Shown: piece after piece, positions 11,771 through 22,995 of the stretch
How the letters are laid out: every line of letters begins with the position of its first letter
How positions within the stretch are numbered: the first letter of the stretch is position 1
Assembly (NCBI GenBank): GCA_015178975.1
Contig: WHVD01000004.1
Span: 1,426,001 to 1,490,000 of the forward strand
Direction of reading: 5' to 3'
Length of the DNA stretch: 64,000 nucleotides
Source: Hysterangium stoloniferum
Lineage: Eukaryota; Basidiomycota; Agaricomycetes; Hysterangiales; Hysterangiaceae
Position numbers and translations under genes: made by a program
The notes under the pieces: model-generated
The model's database searches: none
What the model was told of the DNA's origin: nothing
Seen by the model: only the letters and a program-made list of their open reading frames with translations

Positions 11771-13329
11771 GCACTGCAATGGCACAGTATGGAAAGTTAT
11801 TCTCATGATTACCTGGGGTTACTTCTTCAAGTTCCCGACTTCTTGTATCAATTCATGTTGAACCGTGGTTGCATGCAGAATTAATTAACTCCATGCTCAA
11901 TTGAGACGAACAAGGGTTTCATTTCAATATCTGCAGTGTATTCTTAAGGCATTCGTCGTGGATTCTACCTGAGAATTCTTTGGGATCTTATATATTAGTA
12001 GATTCCGGCAGAAGAGTACATTAATACTCATGCTCTCGCATGCCTACCAATTAGAATACATATCTCGTTCACTTTTCTTCACAAAACTTGAAGTTAGGTC
12101 AGCGCTCTTGCTTTCAGGGTTGTTTCTAGTCTGGAAAGCCCAGAATGTGTCCGCAGTGCCATACGTTAATTATGTTCAAAAGTGAGAAAAAAAGGACATA
12201 AGTGACCGTTCACTTCTCATCCACAGCCGAAACAACAAAGAACGTTTTTCCGCCCGAGATTCTAAATGTCCCATTCGGCATGATCGATGACTGATCGATA
12301 CATTTCCCAAGTAGCCTCGGTAATTTCGGGTACCAGTCTCACTGACTCATTATATTAACTTCAAATCATTCGTTTTTAAACGAACGTGTTGGATTTCTGA
12401 TTATGGACCAGCCAGCGGAATTACATATTCATGTGAGCCCCGATTGCTCTCTGCACAGCGTCAGAAACACGCTGCAGTTGTTATCAATAATGAAACTGTA
12501 CCGCAATGTTCCACCTCTTTCTGTGTCCCGTATCCCACTCAGATTCCCTCCTTATTTATTGTTCATAAAGCGTAGAAGGTGGATACTAGGTACAAAACAA
12601 ACCTCATCGCGCGATTGCCGGGATCACTGCTGCATCCTCGAGTGCACGACAGAAAAACGGGCCGCTAAAAGGAGCTACCGTTCACCAATGTTGGCCTGAG
12701 GAGGATTTTTCGTATTGACACTCATCATCCGATTGTATTCAACTTGCCGTAAATGGAAGCGAGTATTGGGACTGTCAAAATAACCGCCATTTTGAAACAA
12801 CTCTCTATATCTACCTTCGTTGGTAATGTTCCATATTAATGCAACCGTCCAAGCTCGACAGGTTATACTCACGGATGGATGTGACGAGACAATAGGAAGC
12901 TGGGTAGATACCACACTTGAATTCAATATAATGTGCGAAGAGCCTTCGGACATGGGGCCCAGTGTTTTCACTTCATAGCGCACTTCCGCATGTTCCCAGA
13001 AACTTCGAGTTGTAAAGCGACGGCAGTCGATCGCCTGTGTTTGGCCTATTTAAAGGAACGATCTCGACGATAGTCATTGTATTGAAGGTTAGTTTCGTTT
13101 CGTTTTTTTTTCACATTGAAACATCTCCATTAGATAAAGTCCTCTTGTTTGCCTTTCTCCTAACGAACCCACTCGCGGCCATTTCACGCTTGTGTGTCTG
13201 GCGACAGCATGGCTTTCAAATCTCTGGCCTTGACAAAGGCATATGCCTGTTGGCATTGCTGCTTATTGGATGGTAATCTGTAGCTTGTGCAGGGAAATAA
13301 TTACCAAGATAAACTATAATAGCCTTTAG
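11771..13329. other. Intergenic, no confident gene
   Basis: No domain or repeat boundary is recognised. Frames at 12403-12699 (plus) and 12675-12983 (minus) overlap in opposite directions and look like chance. A TATTTAAAGG motif near 13047 followed by a short hydrophobic-starting frame at 13209 could be the broken 5' end of a small secreted-protein gene, but it is not supported beyond about 20 codons. Confidence 0.3.
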
Positions 13330-14159
13330 ACTATAACTGATAACTCCTTAAACACCCAAAAGGAATAATGAGTGAATTTGTAAAAAACTTGGAGCCATTT
13401 ATGACCTATTACGTGGAATCTGTCTGGACATCTTGGGCCCTCTAGACACTTGAATATCTCTTGTCCTGATTTGCCCCTGAGTCTGTTTGATGTGCATTCC
13501 TTTGTTTTCTTGGAGCCCATAGGCCTCCCAACCCATTCACTTTGTGTATTCCCGGATTCCCTGGGTTTTCCACACCCCCTCTGTTTTAAACAGGACCTGA
13601 CATTTGTATAAGGGGATCACACATGAGTTAAAGTCAAGTCCTACCCATCCCCAGAACACCTGTGGGTTTTCCCTGGACACCTGCCAGAGCTTAACAAGCT
13701 TAGACTAATTTGAGAATCAAACTGGAGAGTGAGTCCATGACTGTGGAATACTATATAGTTGTTCCCATAATTGTACTACATATATGAGAGCATAATAGGA
13801 ACATATATGGAAATGTGTCAGCATATAATAAACAAGTGAAGGAAAACTGATAAATAATGGGAAACAAGGACCAGGACAGATCATAGAATATGTGCAGGAA
13901 CAATATGCAAGCAAATGTATTCAAGAGATCCAGGTCACGGGCTACTGAAACATCTAGAAGAGCATGGAAGTCCAACTGGAGTCTGGGTCAGGTAACAACC
14001 AAGGACACTTGGGGAAGTTAGCTGTTAAGGGGCAGAGTCCTGTGGGTTCTGGACCATAAGATGAGGCATCTAGTTGAGGGTTGAATATCTGACTAGGAAC
14101 TGAGCCTAAGGGTACTTGAAGGATGAGGGTTAGGTTCTGGTGGATTCTGGATCCTAACA
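13330..14159 (-). repeat. LTR-like sequence of the TGTTAGGA(T/C)C family
   Basis: On the minus strand it starts at 14159 with TGTTAGGATCCAGAATCC and runs through T-C-rich text that resembles the LTRs at 52525, 53583 and 49208 in motif order. The other end is not clear and I could not find a target duplication, so the 13330 limit is approximate. Confidence 0.4.
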
Positions 14160-14579
14160 CTAGTCCAGAATATGGTTCAAAAACTGATTATATACCTAGA
14201 AGATTCTCTGAGGAGTTTCCAGGAACAGATCTTCACACATACAAGTCTTGGAGGATTCATCACAAATAAAAACTATAAATGTTTGTGAATCTTTAGCTTG
14301 TGCACCTCACAAATATGTTTTCTAGTGTACTATATTTACATACAGTAGGCAACAAAACCATTCAGATGTTTCTTTGTTTTGGAAAGACCCTTTAGCATTA
14401 GCCCAAAATAAATTCTAAAAATTCTGAATAAATTATGATAGATGCTCTAATATCACAAAATGTTGATTACATAACTATTATGTCATATGTCCATTTATGG
14501 CAATATAATAATAGGATTAATGAAGCTTGTACATCCAAACAGTTTTGTTGCCTGTATTTTATAAACCCTATATACTAAA

Positions 14580-15051
14580 CTAGTACTTGGTATACCCTCC
14601 CTTGGCCTTAATTACAGCTTCAACTCTTCTAGACATAGCTTTTACCAAGTTCTAACACACCTCTTTTGGTATCTTCTCCCATTCCACTTGACAGTGCTTC
14701 CAAAGCTCCTCCACTCCACTAGGTAGTGTGTTGTAGTCAGTTAGCCTCCTTTTCAAGGGTTTAGATCTGGAGACTGTGCTGGTCATTGCATAACAGTATA
14801 GCCATGGTCATCAAACCACTTTTGAGCAGTTTTCTGGTATGCTTTGGCCCATTATCCTGCTGGAAGATGGTATCAGATGGAGTTTCTTTGTAAAACTCAA
14901 GGGATTGCTGAAGTTCATCCTCCAAGATGGAGCAGTAAAGCTGTGAATCCATCTTCCCTTCAATACTAGTGACATATCCAATGCCTTCCCAATGCATGCA
15001 ACCCCACATTATCACACTACCACCATCAAACTTCAATGTTCCCTCCACCTC
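14580..15051 (-). pseudogene. Tc1 transposase C-terminal half, left arm
   Basis: Minus-strand frames read GGGSVIMWGCMHWEG-like text (here DGGSVIMWGCMHWEG), the ILEDELQQSLEFY stretch and FQQDNGPKHTRK, which contains the second catalytic aspartate of Tc1/mariner DDE transposases. The end corresponds to the AKGGYTKY-type C terminus near 14583. A frameshift breaks the frame after LLKSG. It mirrors 15209-15681. Confidence 0.75.
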
Positions 15052-15104
15052 ACGGGAGGGAGAGGCTACAGTGGGCAGAGAGACATCAGGAGTACACTCT
15101 GGAG

Positions 15105-15681
15105 GTCTGGAAGAGTGTTGTATTCTCTGATGAGACCAAAATCAATTGTCTTGGGTCAGATGGAAGGAAGTGGTTGTAGAAAAAGGTTGGGGAGGGGTTG
15201 ACCAATAGGCAGGTGGAGGGATCATTGAGGTTTGGTGGTGGTAGTGTGATGATGTGGGGTTGCATGCATTGGGAAGGCATTGGATATGCCATTAGTATTG
15301 AAGGGAAGATGGATCCACAGCTTTACTGCTCCATCTTGGAGGATGAACTTCAGCAATCCCTTGAGTTTTACAAAGAAACTCCATCTGATACCATCTTCCA
15401 GCAGGATAATGGGCCAAAGCATACCAGAAAACTGCTCAAAAGTGGTTTGATGACCATGGCTATACTGTTATGCAATGACCAGCACAGTCTCCAGATCTAA
15501 ACCCTTGAAAAGGAGGCTAACTGACTACAACACACTACCTAGTGGAGTGGAGGAGCTTTGGAAGCACTGTCAAGTGGAATGGGAGAAGATACCAAAAGAG
15601 GTGTGTTAGAACTTGATAAAAGCTATGTCTAGAAGAGTTGAAGCTGTAATTAAGGCCAAGGGAGGGTATACCAAGTACTAG
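15105..15681 (+). pseudogene. Tc1 transposase C-terminal half, right arm
   Basis: Plus strand, starting VWKSVVFSDETKIN with the first catalytic aspartate (SDE), then GGGSVMMWGCMHWEG, FQQDNGPKHTRK with the second aspartate, and a C terminus near KGGYTKY at 15681. A TAG interrupts GRKWL and a frameshift follows LLKSG. The N-terminal helix-turn-helix region of a complete transposase (about 340 residues) is missing. The centre of the palindrome supplies the SDE segment only to this arm. Confidence 0.8.
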
Positions 15682-15939
15682 TTTAGTATATAGGGTTTAT
15701 AAAATACAGGCAACAAAACTGTTTGGATGTACAAGCTTCATTAATCCTATTATTACATTGCCATAAATGGACATATGACATAATAGTTATGTAATCAACA
15801 TTTTGTGATATTAGAGCATCTATCATAATTTATTCAGAATTTTTAGAATTTATTTTGGGCTAATGCTAAAGGTAAAGGGTCTTTCCAAAACAAAGAAACA
15901 TCCAAACGGTGTTGTTGCCTACTGTATACTTGGATTAAT

Positions 15940-17130
15940 AGTCTCAGATTTTGATTTTTCATAATTTTCTCAGAAATAATTGATTGACTTACTAAGGTCA
16001 AAGCAGCTTCTTTCCCAATAATGCCTTGATTGATGATTGAATCTGATTTGTCAAAGTATGTAGGTTTGAACATTATATGGCCAGAATGCCAGTGAATTTC
16101 AGGAGTGTATTGCTTCAGCCAGTTGAGTCCACTTGACAGACAAGATGAGTCCAAATTGATCAAGAATAATTGCAAATTTTGAGCCTGCCTGGATGGAAAA
16201 TAAAATTGTAGTGTCGTCATATGTGTAATTATCCCTAATACTACTTGACAAGACATGTCCAGACTGGTCAAAAAGAATTGTAAATATTGAGCTTGCCCAG
16301 ATGGAAAATAAACTTGTAATGTGGTTATTTGTGTAATTGTCCCAAATGTCAGAATAGATCCATCAATTAACTTTAACTTTAAAGAAAGCAGATAGTAGAG
16401 TTGATCATATAATCATATACAAGATTCAGATAGTATGAGGTTTTGGCCTGTGAATGTCTAAACTCTAGTTGTGAATGCCACACTGCTTGTGAGGTGGCTA
16501 GAAGATAATTGTGGTTTCTTGGTGTTTTTCTGGGGACAAAATATACCACACTTTACATCAAAAACACTCCCTTGGGTATTCCAATAAAACCCTGAAGTTA
16601 ACCCACAAATGAGATAAACATCAGCATTTAAATATTCACACCATGCACACAGTTAATATCCCATACATCGGATATATATAAGCTAGAAGGAAATGCGTTT
16701 GGTGAGATCGCCAAAACAATTATGACACCTCTGATTATTCCAAAGTTCCCCCCTACAATATTCTATTGGTCCTCTCAGCAACTCATGTGATCTACCAAGT
16801 GACGGTCTTAGACATGATTTTTCACTGAGAAACAGGATGAGTCTGTGTCATGGCACAATAACTATTGCCGCGAATGCACTGGCCATGGCAAATGTTTTGT
16901 CCATAAATATATGACTAGATCCTGAATCAATCAATGCCTTTATTTTCGGAATTTTCTTTGATTTATGCTCAATAATTAAAGAACCCGAATTTGTTACTGC
17001 TTGTAATATTAAATTTGGATTTTTTATGACATGATTGAATTTCTTTTGATACCCCTCAAGAGTCTGAAGAATATCTTTTTTGAGTTTTTGATTGTGTTTT
17101 TGACTCTCAATTCAACTGAAAATTACAAGC
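15940..17130 (-). pseudogene. Ty3/gypsy gag-protease relic
   Basis: Minus-strand text near 16985-16900 reads KIKALIDSGSSHIFMDKTFA, the retropepsin active-site region (DSG). Text near 16180-16040 reads LSSGLNWLKQYTPEIHWHSG, the C-terminal part of a gypsy protease (usual form VLGYNWLKxxNPxIDW). A module of about 35 residues (ITxxTTLQxYFPSxQAQxLQ) is present twice in a row at about 16150-16370. Intervening stops and a stretch without homology (16390-16880) show decay or a further insertion. It abuts the palindromic Tc1. Confidence 0.65.
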
Positions 17131-18727
17131 TGAATTTTTGTCAGACTGAGTTATGGTGTCTTGATATTCAATGAATCTTTCTTTTGCTCCCGGTTGAGCT
17201 CATCATTTTAGGAGGATAGTCACAATTTATTGAATATACAAAATTTTATGAAAAAGTCCTCATATTTTTAAGTGAGACTATTTCCTCTGGCTGTGCCTAC
17301 ATGTTTTAGGAGTTTATATTTCATTCTTTCGCTCAAGCGTGATGGCTCTCCCCCGACCCGCTCTTGGTTTATCAAGCGCCTCTGTCTCTTTTCCTGCAGA
17401 TGTTTTCCTTGCTTATGTCGCAGGTCCCTCTCTTCGAGCTGGTGTCACCACTTGCTGTAGCTCTTGTAGGTATTACAAATAATCGGATCCAAGCCGCCAG
17501 ACCTTGATCTTCTAATCCCTTTCAAGCCTATATTCGCAAACACCCCTATTCTTCTCCAAAGCACTCATCAGCCTCCGGTCCATCCTTCTCATCTTGGGTA
17601 AATCTCCGCCTGAATTATATTTCTCTATTCTTTTCCTCAATCATCTCCCTCTTACCAAACTTTACAAAAAGAAAAAACCAGACCGACCCTCCTCTATCTC
17701 CTGTCTTCAAGTCTCTTGCCCTGCAAATATTAATAAAAAAACTAAGAGTACCTTATTACGATTTTTCATGTAAGTATTAACCACAAACGTGGCCATTTAA
17801 AAGAACCCAACAGTTAATGCAATACAACGGATGATGTAGGTATTCAACTATTTATCTACATGTGCGTCTCGACGTCGCCAATAGGGTGATTTTGCGCGAC
17901 ATTGCTTTATTTAAATTGGCCGAGGATGCATCAAAAAATTTCTTTTGTCTTGAATATTTTCCCGGGTGACACTCGCCAAAAATTTCTGGTTAGTGATTAT
18001 ATTTAATTCTAACAAAACGGAAAGTTTATATACGCAAAAAAAGAATATAACCAGGACTCCATCCCTGCGAGAATTCATAATTAAGAATGCTGGATCCCTC
18101 CTGACCTGGCTATGATCTGTTGGAAAACTCATTTCAACATATGGAACAATTGTATCCAGAGCTAGGAATGTCTTTACACAATGCCAGATTCGAATGAGCT
18201 TTGTTGCTGCTCGCTGTCTGGGGCTAGACAGTTTTCAATGTATGCCGCTAATATCAGCACTGATTGGCATGGCCTGTCAGAGCCTTAATTAAATAGAATG
18301 TTGCTCCCTGCCTCATTCTACTATCTGGCATGACGGATGGTCCTATCGCTTGTTTTATCTCAGTGGAAAATCGACGTCTACAAAAGAGTCTCATCGAATA
18401 ATGACCACCAGTCTTGCTACATCAGAGTCTCAATGATCAGTTCCTCCCGAACTAGGCAAGTAGTAGAAGGGACTCAGAATTTTCAGCCCCGGCACATGCA
18501 CAACAAAAACCACAATTATGCTCATACGTGCACAGGTATTATAAAAGCAATACATAATCAAAGGTAATGATCTGCTTTGCTCAGGAAGAGGGTTCACAGG
18601 TATAAGTTAAACATAATCTTGGTATATTCCACAAATGCAGAACATTCAGGAGGACCTGTTGAGTATGACATCAGGGGATGCGAAATGGTAGCTAGTATAT
18701 ATCGAAATTAGTGCATCATAGCATGAA
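17131..18727. other. No gene recognised
   Basis: A-T-rich sequence with no recognisable protein domain. The first ~140 bases may be the upstream gag of the gypsy relic. Short frames (for example 17272-17460 plus, 17911-18132 minus) lack any family signature. Confidence 0.3.
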
Positions 18728-19000
18728 TGTTGGAAATGGTGATGAAACACCCAGCTCTCTAGGGGTGGTTCACCCCTCTCCTTCCTCTTTATCCTCGGAA
18801 ATGCAAATTGTGGACCATTTTTTGGAGGCTAATGCATGATTTTACCTGTGTACATCTAAATTATCACCAAACCTATCATGTCAGAAGGCAACTCACTCAC
18901 ACATTGATTGATACACAAGAGCTTCTATTACAAGTTTATATAACCCTTTTAGATTGTGTATTTACAATATGTCAACTCATACTATTTTCAATAATGAAAA
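18728..19000 (+). repeat. Ty1/copia LTR, plus orientation
   Basis: Starts TGTTGGAAATGGTGATGAAACACC and continues through text shared, inverted, with 21060-21358 (aatcatgcat..., catgtcagaaggcaactcactcac). No PPT or pol is attached. The 3' limit is estimated by homology and no target duplication was found. Confidence 0.55.
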
Positions 19001-19206
19001 CATCTAACTTGTATTCTGCATACATAGCAGGGGTGTTAACCTGATCCTGGGAAACATTGCTAGCATTACTCAATCTAACACATCCTTTGCTCTTGTAGAA
19101 CTTGGGGACAATGTTATCACAGCCTTGAATAAAACTATCTATGTCTTGACAGCTTCCGAGAAAGATTGTACTGGCCATCAAGAGATAAAGTCAATAAAAA
19201 TACTTA

Positions 19207-19866
19207 CAGTTGTTCTGAGTACCTAAGGTGGAGTTCAAAGTTTGAAAAAGAATTCCGCTTTTGACACACAGACAAAATGTGCTGTATCTCAGGAAAGGGA
19301 CCCAATTAAGCCAAAACGATTTGGGGTGTGCTATATGTATATAGCTGGTCTTATGAGATGCTATTTAATATTCAGTGAAATATCGGTGCAATGGCTCCCC
19401 TTCATTCAATTCTTCCTTCATTTTTATATAGGCTGGTGGGACTAATAGTATATATTGTATATGAATATAACCTTAGCTGTGATGCTTAATACCACCCTTC
19501 GAACAAATTGTGCCACTTACTGTATGCACACTTGATAGTATGTAGTATAACTTGTTCAAAAGGTAGTATTAGGCCTTACAACTCAGGTGATGTTCAGATA
19601 AAAATACATGGTATTAATTACACCATCTTATATGAAAATATAGAGAGAAGTGAATGAAGGGGAACCATTGCAATGAGATTTCACTGAATATTAAATAGCA
19701 TGTCATAAGGCCAAATATATACATATATATATAGATCCATACAATATCATACACATAGCATGTTATTTTGTCTTAATTACTACTCATTCTGGAGATATGG
19801 CACAATTTGTCTGTGGCGGGATTTTTTTTTAATTTTGAACTCCGCCTCAGGTACTCGGAACAGCTG
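19207..19866. mobile_element. 660-base MITE with ~230-base inverted termini
   Basis: TA flanks both sides (19205-19206 and 19867-19868). The ends are CAGTTGTTCTGAGTACCT and, inverted, CAGCTGTTCCGAGTACCT. The arms about 19207-19440 and 19640-19866 are inverted copies (for example agtgaatgaaggggaaccattgcaatg pairs with the gcaatggctccccttcattcaatt side). There is no coding capacity. TA targets and CAG ends suggest mobilisation by a Tc1/mariner-type transposase. The parent is not visible in the window. Confidence 0.75.
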
Positions 19867-20149
19867 TAAACACATGGAATAAATGATCATTCGTATTGTA
19901 GAGTAATTAGATTGGGACATTTCTCTCGCAATATTCAACCCCGGTCTCCCATATTAGCTTCTAATCTCATAATATCTCAGATTAATTTCGCAATCTTTGG
20001 AGAAATGGCGGGCATGTCGATCCGTGGGAACTTGGTGTATGGACTCGGAGCCGGTGTTCTATCCTTCTCAGGTGACTCACTGGTAGTCATGATCAATTTG
20101 TCTCATTGATATGTAAAACGACGCCCTATAAGTCACCTTCACAGAGACA

Positions 20150-20935
20150 ATGCAAGTCAATGCCAATTCGTGGACACATCTTCCTGTAAAATGCGATGAC
20201 AAAGGCAATATTCGTATACTTGTTGTAGGAAACAGCGGTACTGGAAAGGCATGATCTGGCGTTTTGACGGTATATCCGCTGGCAGTGATTGACTATTTAT
20301 CATTAGTCTACTATGGCTGATCGACTAGGAGTCCTTCTTAAGTTCCCTGTAGTGCACCTGGATGAAGTTCGCTGGCGCCCTAATTGGGTTGAGGTAAGGT
20401 TTTCTGCATCCAGCGGCAATGTGCGATTTCTGATGCCAGGTCAACATCTTAAGACTCCACTGGACGAATTTCGTGCACAGATACAAGAATTCACCAACAA
20501 AAACGATAATTGGGTTATAGATGGTAATTGTAGAAGGACAGTAGGTGATATCACCTTCTCTTTAGCGACTACTATTGTTTGTATGGCTTTTTTTCCAATC
20601 GCATAGAGTCACGTCGTTGACATTGGTTAGGGATGGATCCTCCATTCATCCTCTATTTCCCTCGCCTCATTTTACGCACCTTGTCTCGGTTGTTCGGTTG
20701 GACTCCGCTTTGTAGTCCGGGCTGCGGCGAGAACTTGGGAAGTATTTTAACTATGGGCGAGGAAAGCATTCTTTGGTTCGCTTGGACTCAACACCTTCCT
20801 TTGAGGGCATTTTATACCAGGCGAATGCAGACGGATGAGGCCCTTCCTAAAGGAAAGTGGGTTAAATTAGAAGGATGGGGTTCAGTGTCGAGGGAATGGT
20901 TGTCAAAAATTGAATCCATCTCCAAAACCTCATAA
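20150..20935 (+). CDS. P-loop NTPase of the adenylate-kinase / FlaR (topology modulation)-like family
   Basis: Four exons (20150-20248, 20307-20393, 20454-20580, 20631-20935) encode about 205 residues in one frame. The Walker A loop GNSGTGKST is at residues 27-35. HLDEVRWRPNWVE (50-62) and WVIDGN (82-87) are the other conserved blocks of this small kinase-like family. The usual Tyr after WVIDGN is Cys here. The last exon begins in IVWMDPPF. The substrate is unknown; a nucleotide or small-molecule phosphotransfer role is inferred from the fold only. The first intron has GC instead of GT at its donor (AAG then GCATGA) and splits the Walker A loop between Lys33 and Ser34. The gene sits between repeats with no partner genes. 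If the GC intron is not spliced, the gene would be dead. Confidence 0.75.
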
Positions 20936-21059
20936 GCTGCATAAGCGCACTTGGCCTTAGAGAAGTAAATTGTCTTAAATAGCATGTTTTACTTCCAGTA
21001 AATCCTTTATACTTCAGAAGTCCTGTAACTTAACTAGGAGTGGGTTGTACAAGTTGATA

Positions 21060-21358
21060 ATAAGTCTTATCTATGAAGACATTCAGTCTGAGTACAATGT
21101 TTATTAAAAAATCATATGAATTCGCTCATTGTAAATGCACAAACTGTGAGACTTGTAATGAAGTACATGTATCAACCAACATGTGAGTTAGTGAATCACC
21201 TTCTGACATGATAGGTTTGGTGATAGTTTAGGTGAACATGGATTAAATCATGCATCAGCTTCACTGAGTATGTCCACAATATGCATTCACAAGTATTTGG
21301 TGGGAGGAGAAGGGTGAACTGCCCTAGAAAGGTGAGTATTTTGTCACCATTTCCAACA
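21060..21358 (-). repeat. 3' LTR of the copia element, with polypurine tract
   Basis: On the minus strand a CATCAAGGGGGTG polypurine tract (about 21359-21371) is followed directly by the LTR start TGTTGGAAATGGTGAC at 21358. The same LTR terminus occurs at 18728 and 6403. The outer end near 21060 is estimated from similarity to 18728-19000. Confidence 0.7.
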
Positions 21359-21363
21359 CACCC

Positions 21364-21520
21364 CCTTGATGAAAAACCTTTGTGATCCCATATCTTCCTA
21401 ATTTCCTAACCCATCATAGATCTGAACCTTTCCACCTTTGGCTTTGGTAATGATTTTCTTAGGATGTCTACCAGGCATTTCATCTGTTTGTAAGTAGATG
21501 GGATTGATTGATTCATTTTC
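21364..21520 (-). pseudogene. Copia RNase H C terminus
   Basis: Minus-strand frames give INPIYLQTDEMPG and, after a frameshift, DILRKSLPKPKVERFRSMMG, matching the usual copia ending (TDExxADILTKxLPxxKxERF). It continues 22990-22796 across the solo LTR at 21526-22790: removing the LTR and one copy of its target site restores a continuous match. Confidence 0.75.
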
Positions 21521-21525
21521 TACTG

Positions 21526-22790
21526 TGTGAGGTATCAGCCTCATCTCATAATTTTCTCTTAATTTTCTTTGAATTACTTAATATTTTCTCGAATTTTTAT
21601 TGTATTTTTATTATGTTTATTGGGAAAAATAGGCCTTATTCCTTTTAACTTCGCATAATAATAGAATATATAAGCTCATATAATGCTATTATATCTTATT
21701 TATTTTATTATAATTTTTAACTAATTATTTATATTTTATCTACTTAGTTATTGCTTTTCGGCACCTTGCTGCAGCCTTGTTTGCGCATTTTTGAAGTCAT
21801 GTGACGTATTAGATAAGCCTCCGGTGTCGGGATGTCACACAAGTCACGGATGTGACTACCCGAGTCATTAATTGATTCCGCCGACTCATCGTAGGCTTCC
21901 GTCCCGGGACTGCGGCCTTGAACCTTCATGTTCAAGCAAGAGGTTATAACCCTTGTCTCAGAGAGGGGAATCATGTGATAAATAAAGGGTTAATAATAAG
22001 TAGAATATGAGGTCATTCTGATCTAACTAGTGACCTCATAAACTAAATAATTAGCTAATCATTTAGTTATCAAAATGTATATAAGGAGGGCCAAGTTTCC
22101 AATAAAATCATCTATCTCTCACACATTTTACTGCACAGCTCAGAAGCTTATCTAATCATCCTAAGGACAATAATAGCCTTAGTCTGATACACTAACTGCA
22201 AGCACCTACACTTGCAGCATCTTGAATCTTTGTCAGCAACTCTTGAACCTAGCTAATCATCTAAGTTCCCCCAGCCTCACAGCTACCCTTTAGGCTTATT
22301 AATTACATAATAAACCTAATAAGTATCTAATTATCCTTACTGAAATTCCCTGCCAATACTAGATTATTCAAGGCCCAGCCCTAAGTTTATTGAGTTAATC
22401 AAGTACAAGCACTCAGATAATCCAATACAAATTATTTTCTCTATTAATAAATGATTTAAAACCTTGTTAAATAACTATTAATAGTTACACATAAGCATAC
22501 AAGAATCCGAAGCTTTATATCAAGTCTCTGCTAAGGTACTGTGCATATACTCAGCTTCTAGCCCCTATTCTCAAGGAATAGTTCTTTATTTGCTGAAAGA
22601 GTCATACACAGTTCTATTGAACCTTTCAATAATCAAAATAAGCATTAATTTGAGTTGTTTAAGCTTAATAGTGCAGCTCATTAATCTATCAGTATTTAAA
22701 TTACTGGACCTTTGCTTGTTTTATTGTTGAAGCTCTGTGACACTATAGCATATATTGAGCTATCTAAGAGAAACCCCTGAATACATTACA
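21526..22790 (-). mobile_element. Solo LTR, family A (TGTAATG...CTCACA)
   Basis: 1265 bases running TGTAATGTAT (minus, from 22790) to CTCACA (21526), flanked by a perfect 5-base duplication tactg at 21521-21525 and 22791-22795. It interrupts the copia RNase H. A second copy lies at 44168-45365 plus 51029-51044. No internal retroelement sequence is present, so it is a solo LTR left by recombination or a non-coding element. The internal domain of this family is not in the window, so its superfamily is unknown. Confidence 0.85.
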
Positions 22791-22795
22791 TACTG

Positions 22796-22990
22796 TGCCA
22801 TGTAACCAGTAGTAGCATAAGTCCAGATGTTTCATTTGTCCATGATGTTCTGGATTCTTGGCTACAGTTAGTGCTGACTGGTTGTCAACAAGGAGTTGCA
22901 ATGGACATGGTGCCTTGTATCCCAATTCCTTTAGTAGTCCAACAGATTTTCTTTCCTGCTGCAACTGCAGCAACAAATTCAGCTTCAGTG
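22796..22990 (-). pseudogene. Copia RNase H fragment
   Basis: Minus strand reads TEAEFVAAVAAGK, then LQLLVDNQSALTVAKNPEHHG and MKHLDLCYYWL. These are the STTEAEY, DNQSA and K-HID-YHF-type blocks of Ty1/copia RNase H. It continues 24742-24304 upstream and 21520-21364 downstream across two solo LTRs. Confidence 0.8.
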
Positions 22991-22995
22991 GTGGA

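Larger units (their letters stand above)
14343..15924. mobile_element. Palindromic Tc1/mariner element
   Basis: The element is bounded by TA on both sides (14341-14342 and 15925-15926) and by CAGTAGGCAACA termini. It is a near-perfect inverted repeat: left arm about 14343-15051, right arm about 15209-15924, and a unique centre of about 157 bases. Each arm carries the 3' half of the same Tc1-type transposase gene in opposite orientation plus a terminal unit of about 212-218 bases. Each terminal unit is itself closed by an inverted motif (cagtaggcaac...gttgcctg). The structure looks like a head-to-head fusion of two 3' halves. It cannot encode a complete transposase because the N-terminal DNA-binding part is absent. 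Confidence 0.85.

Noticed and set aside
13209-13276. Start of a hydrophobin or other small secreted protein
   Set aside because: Only about 20 codons resemble a signal peptide, split over two frames, with no cysteine pattern or downstream exon.
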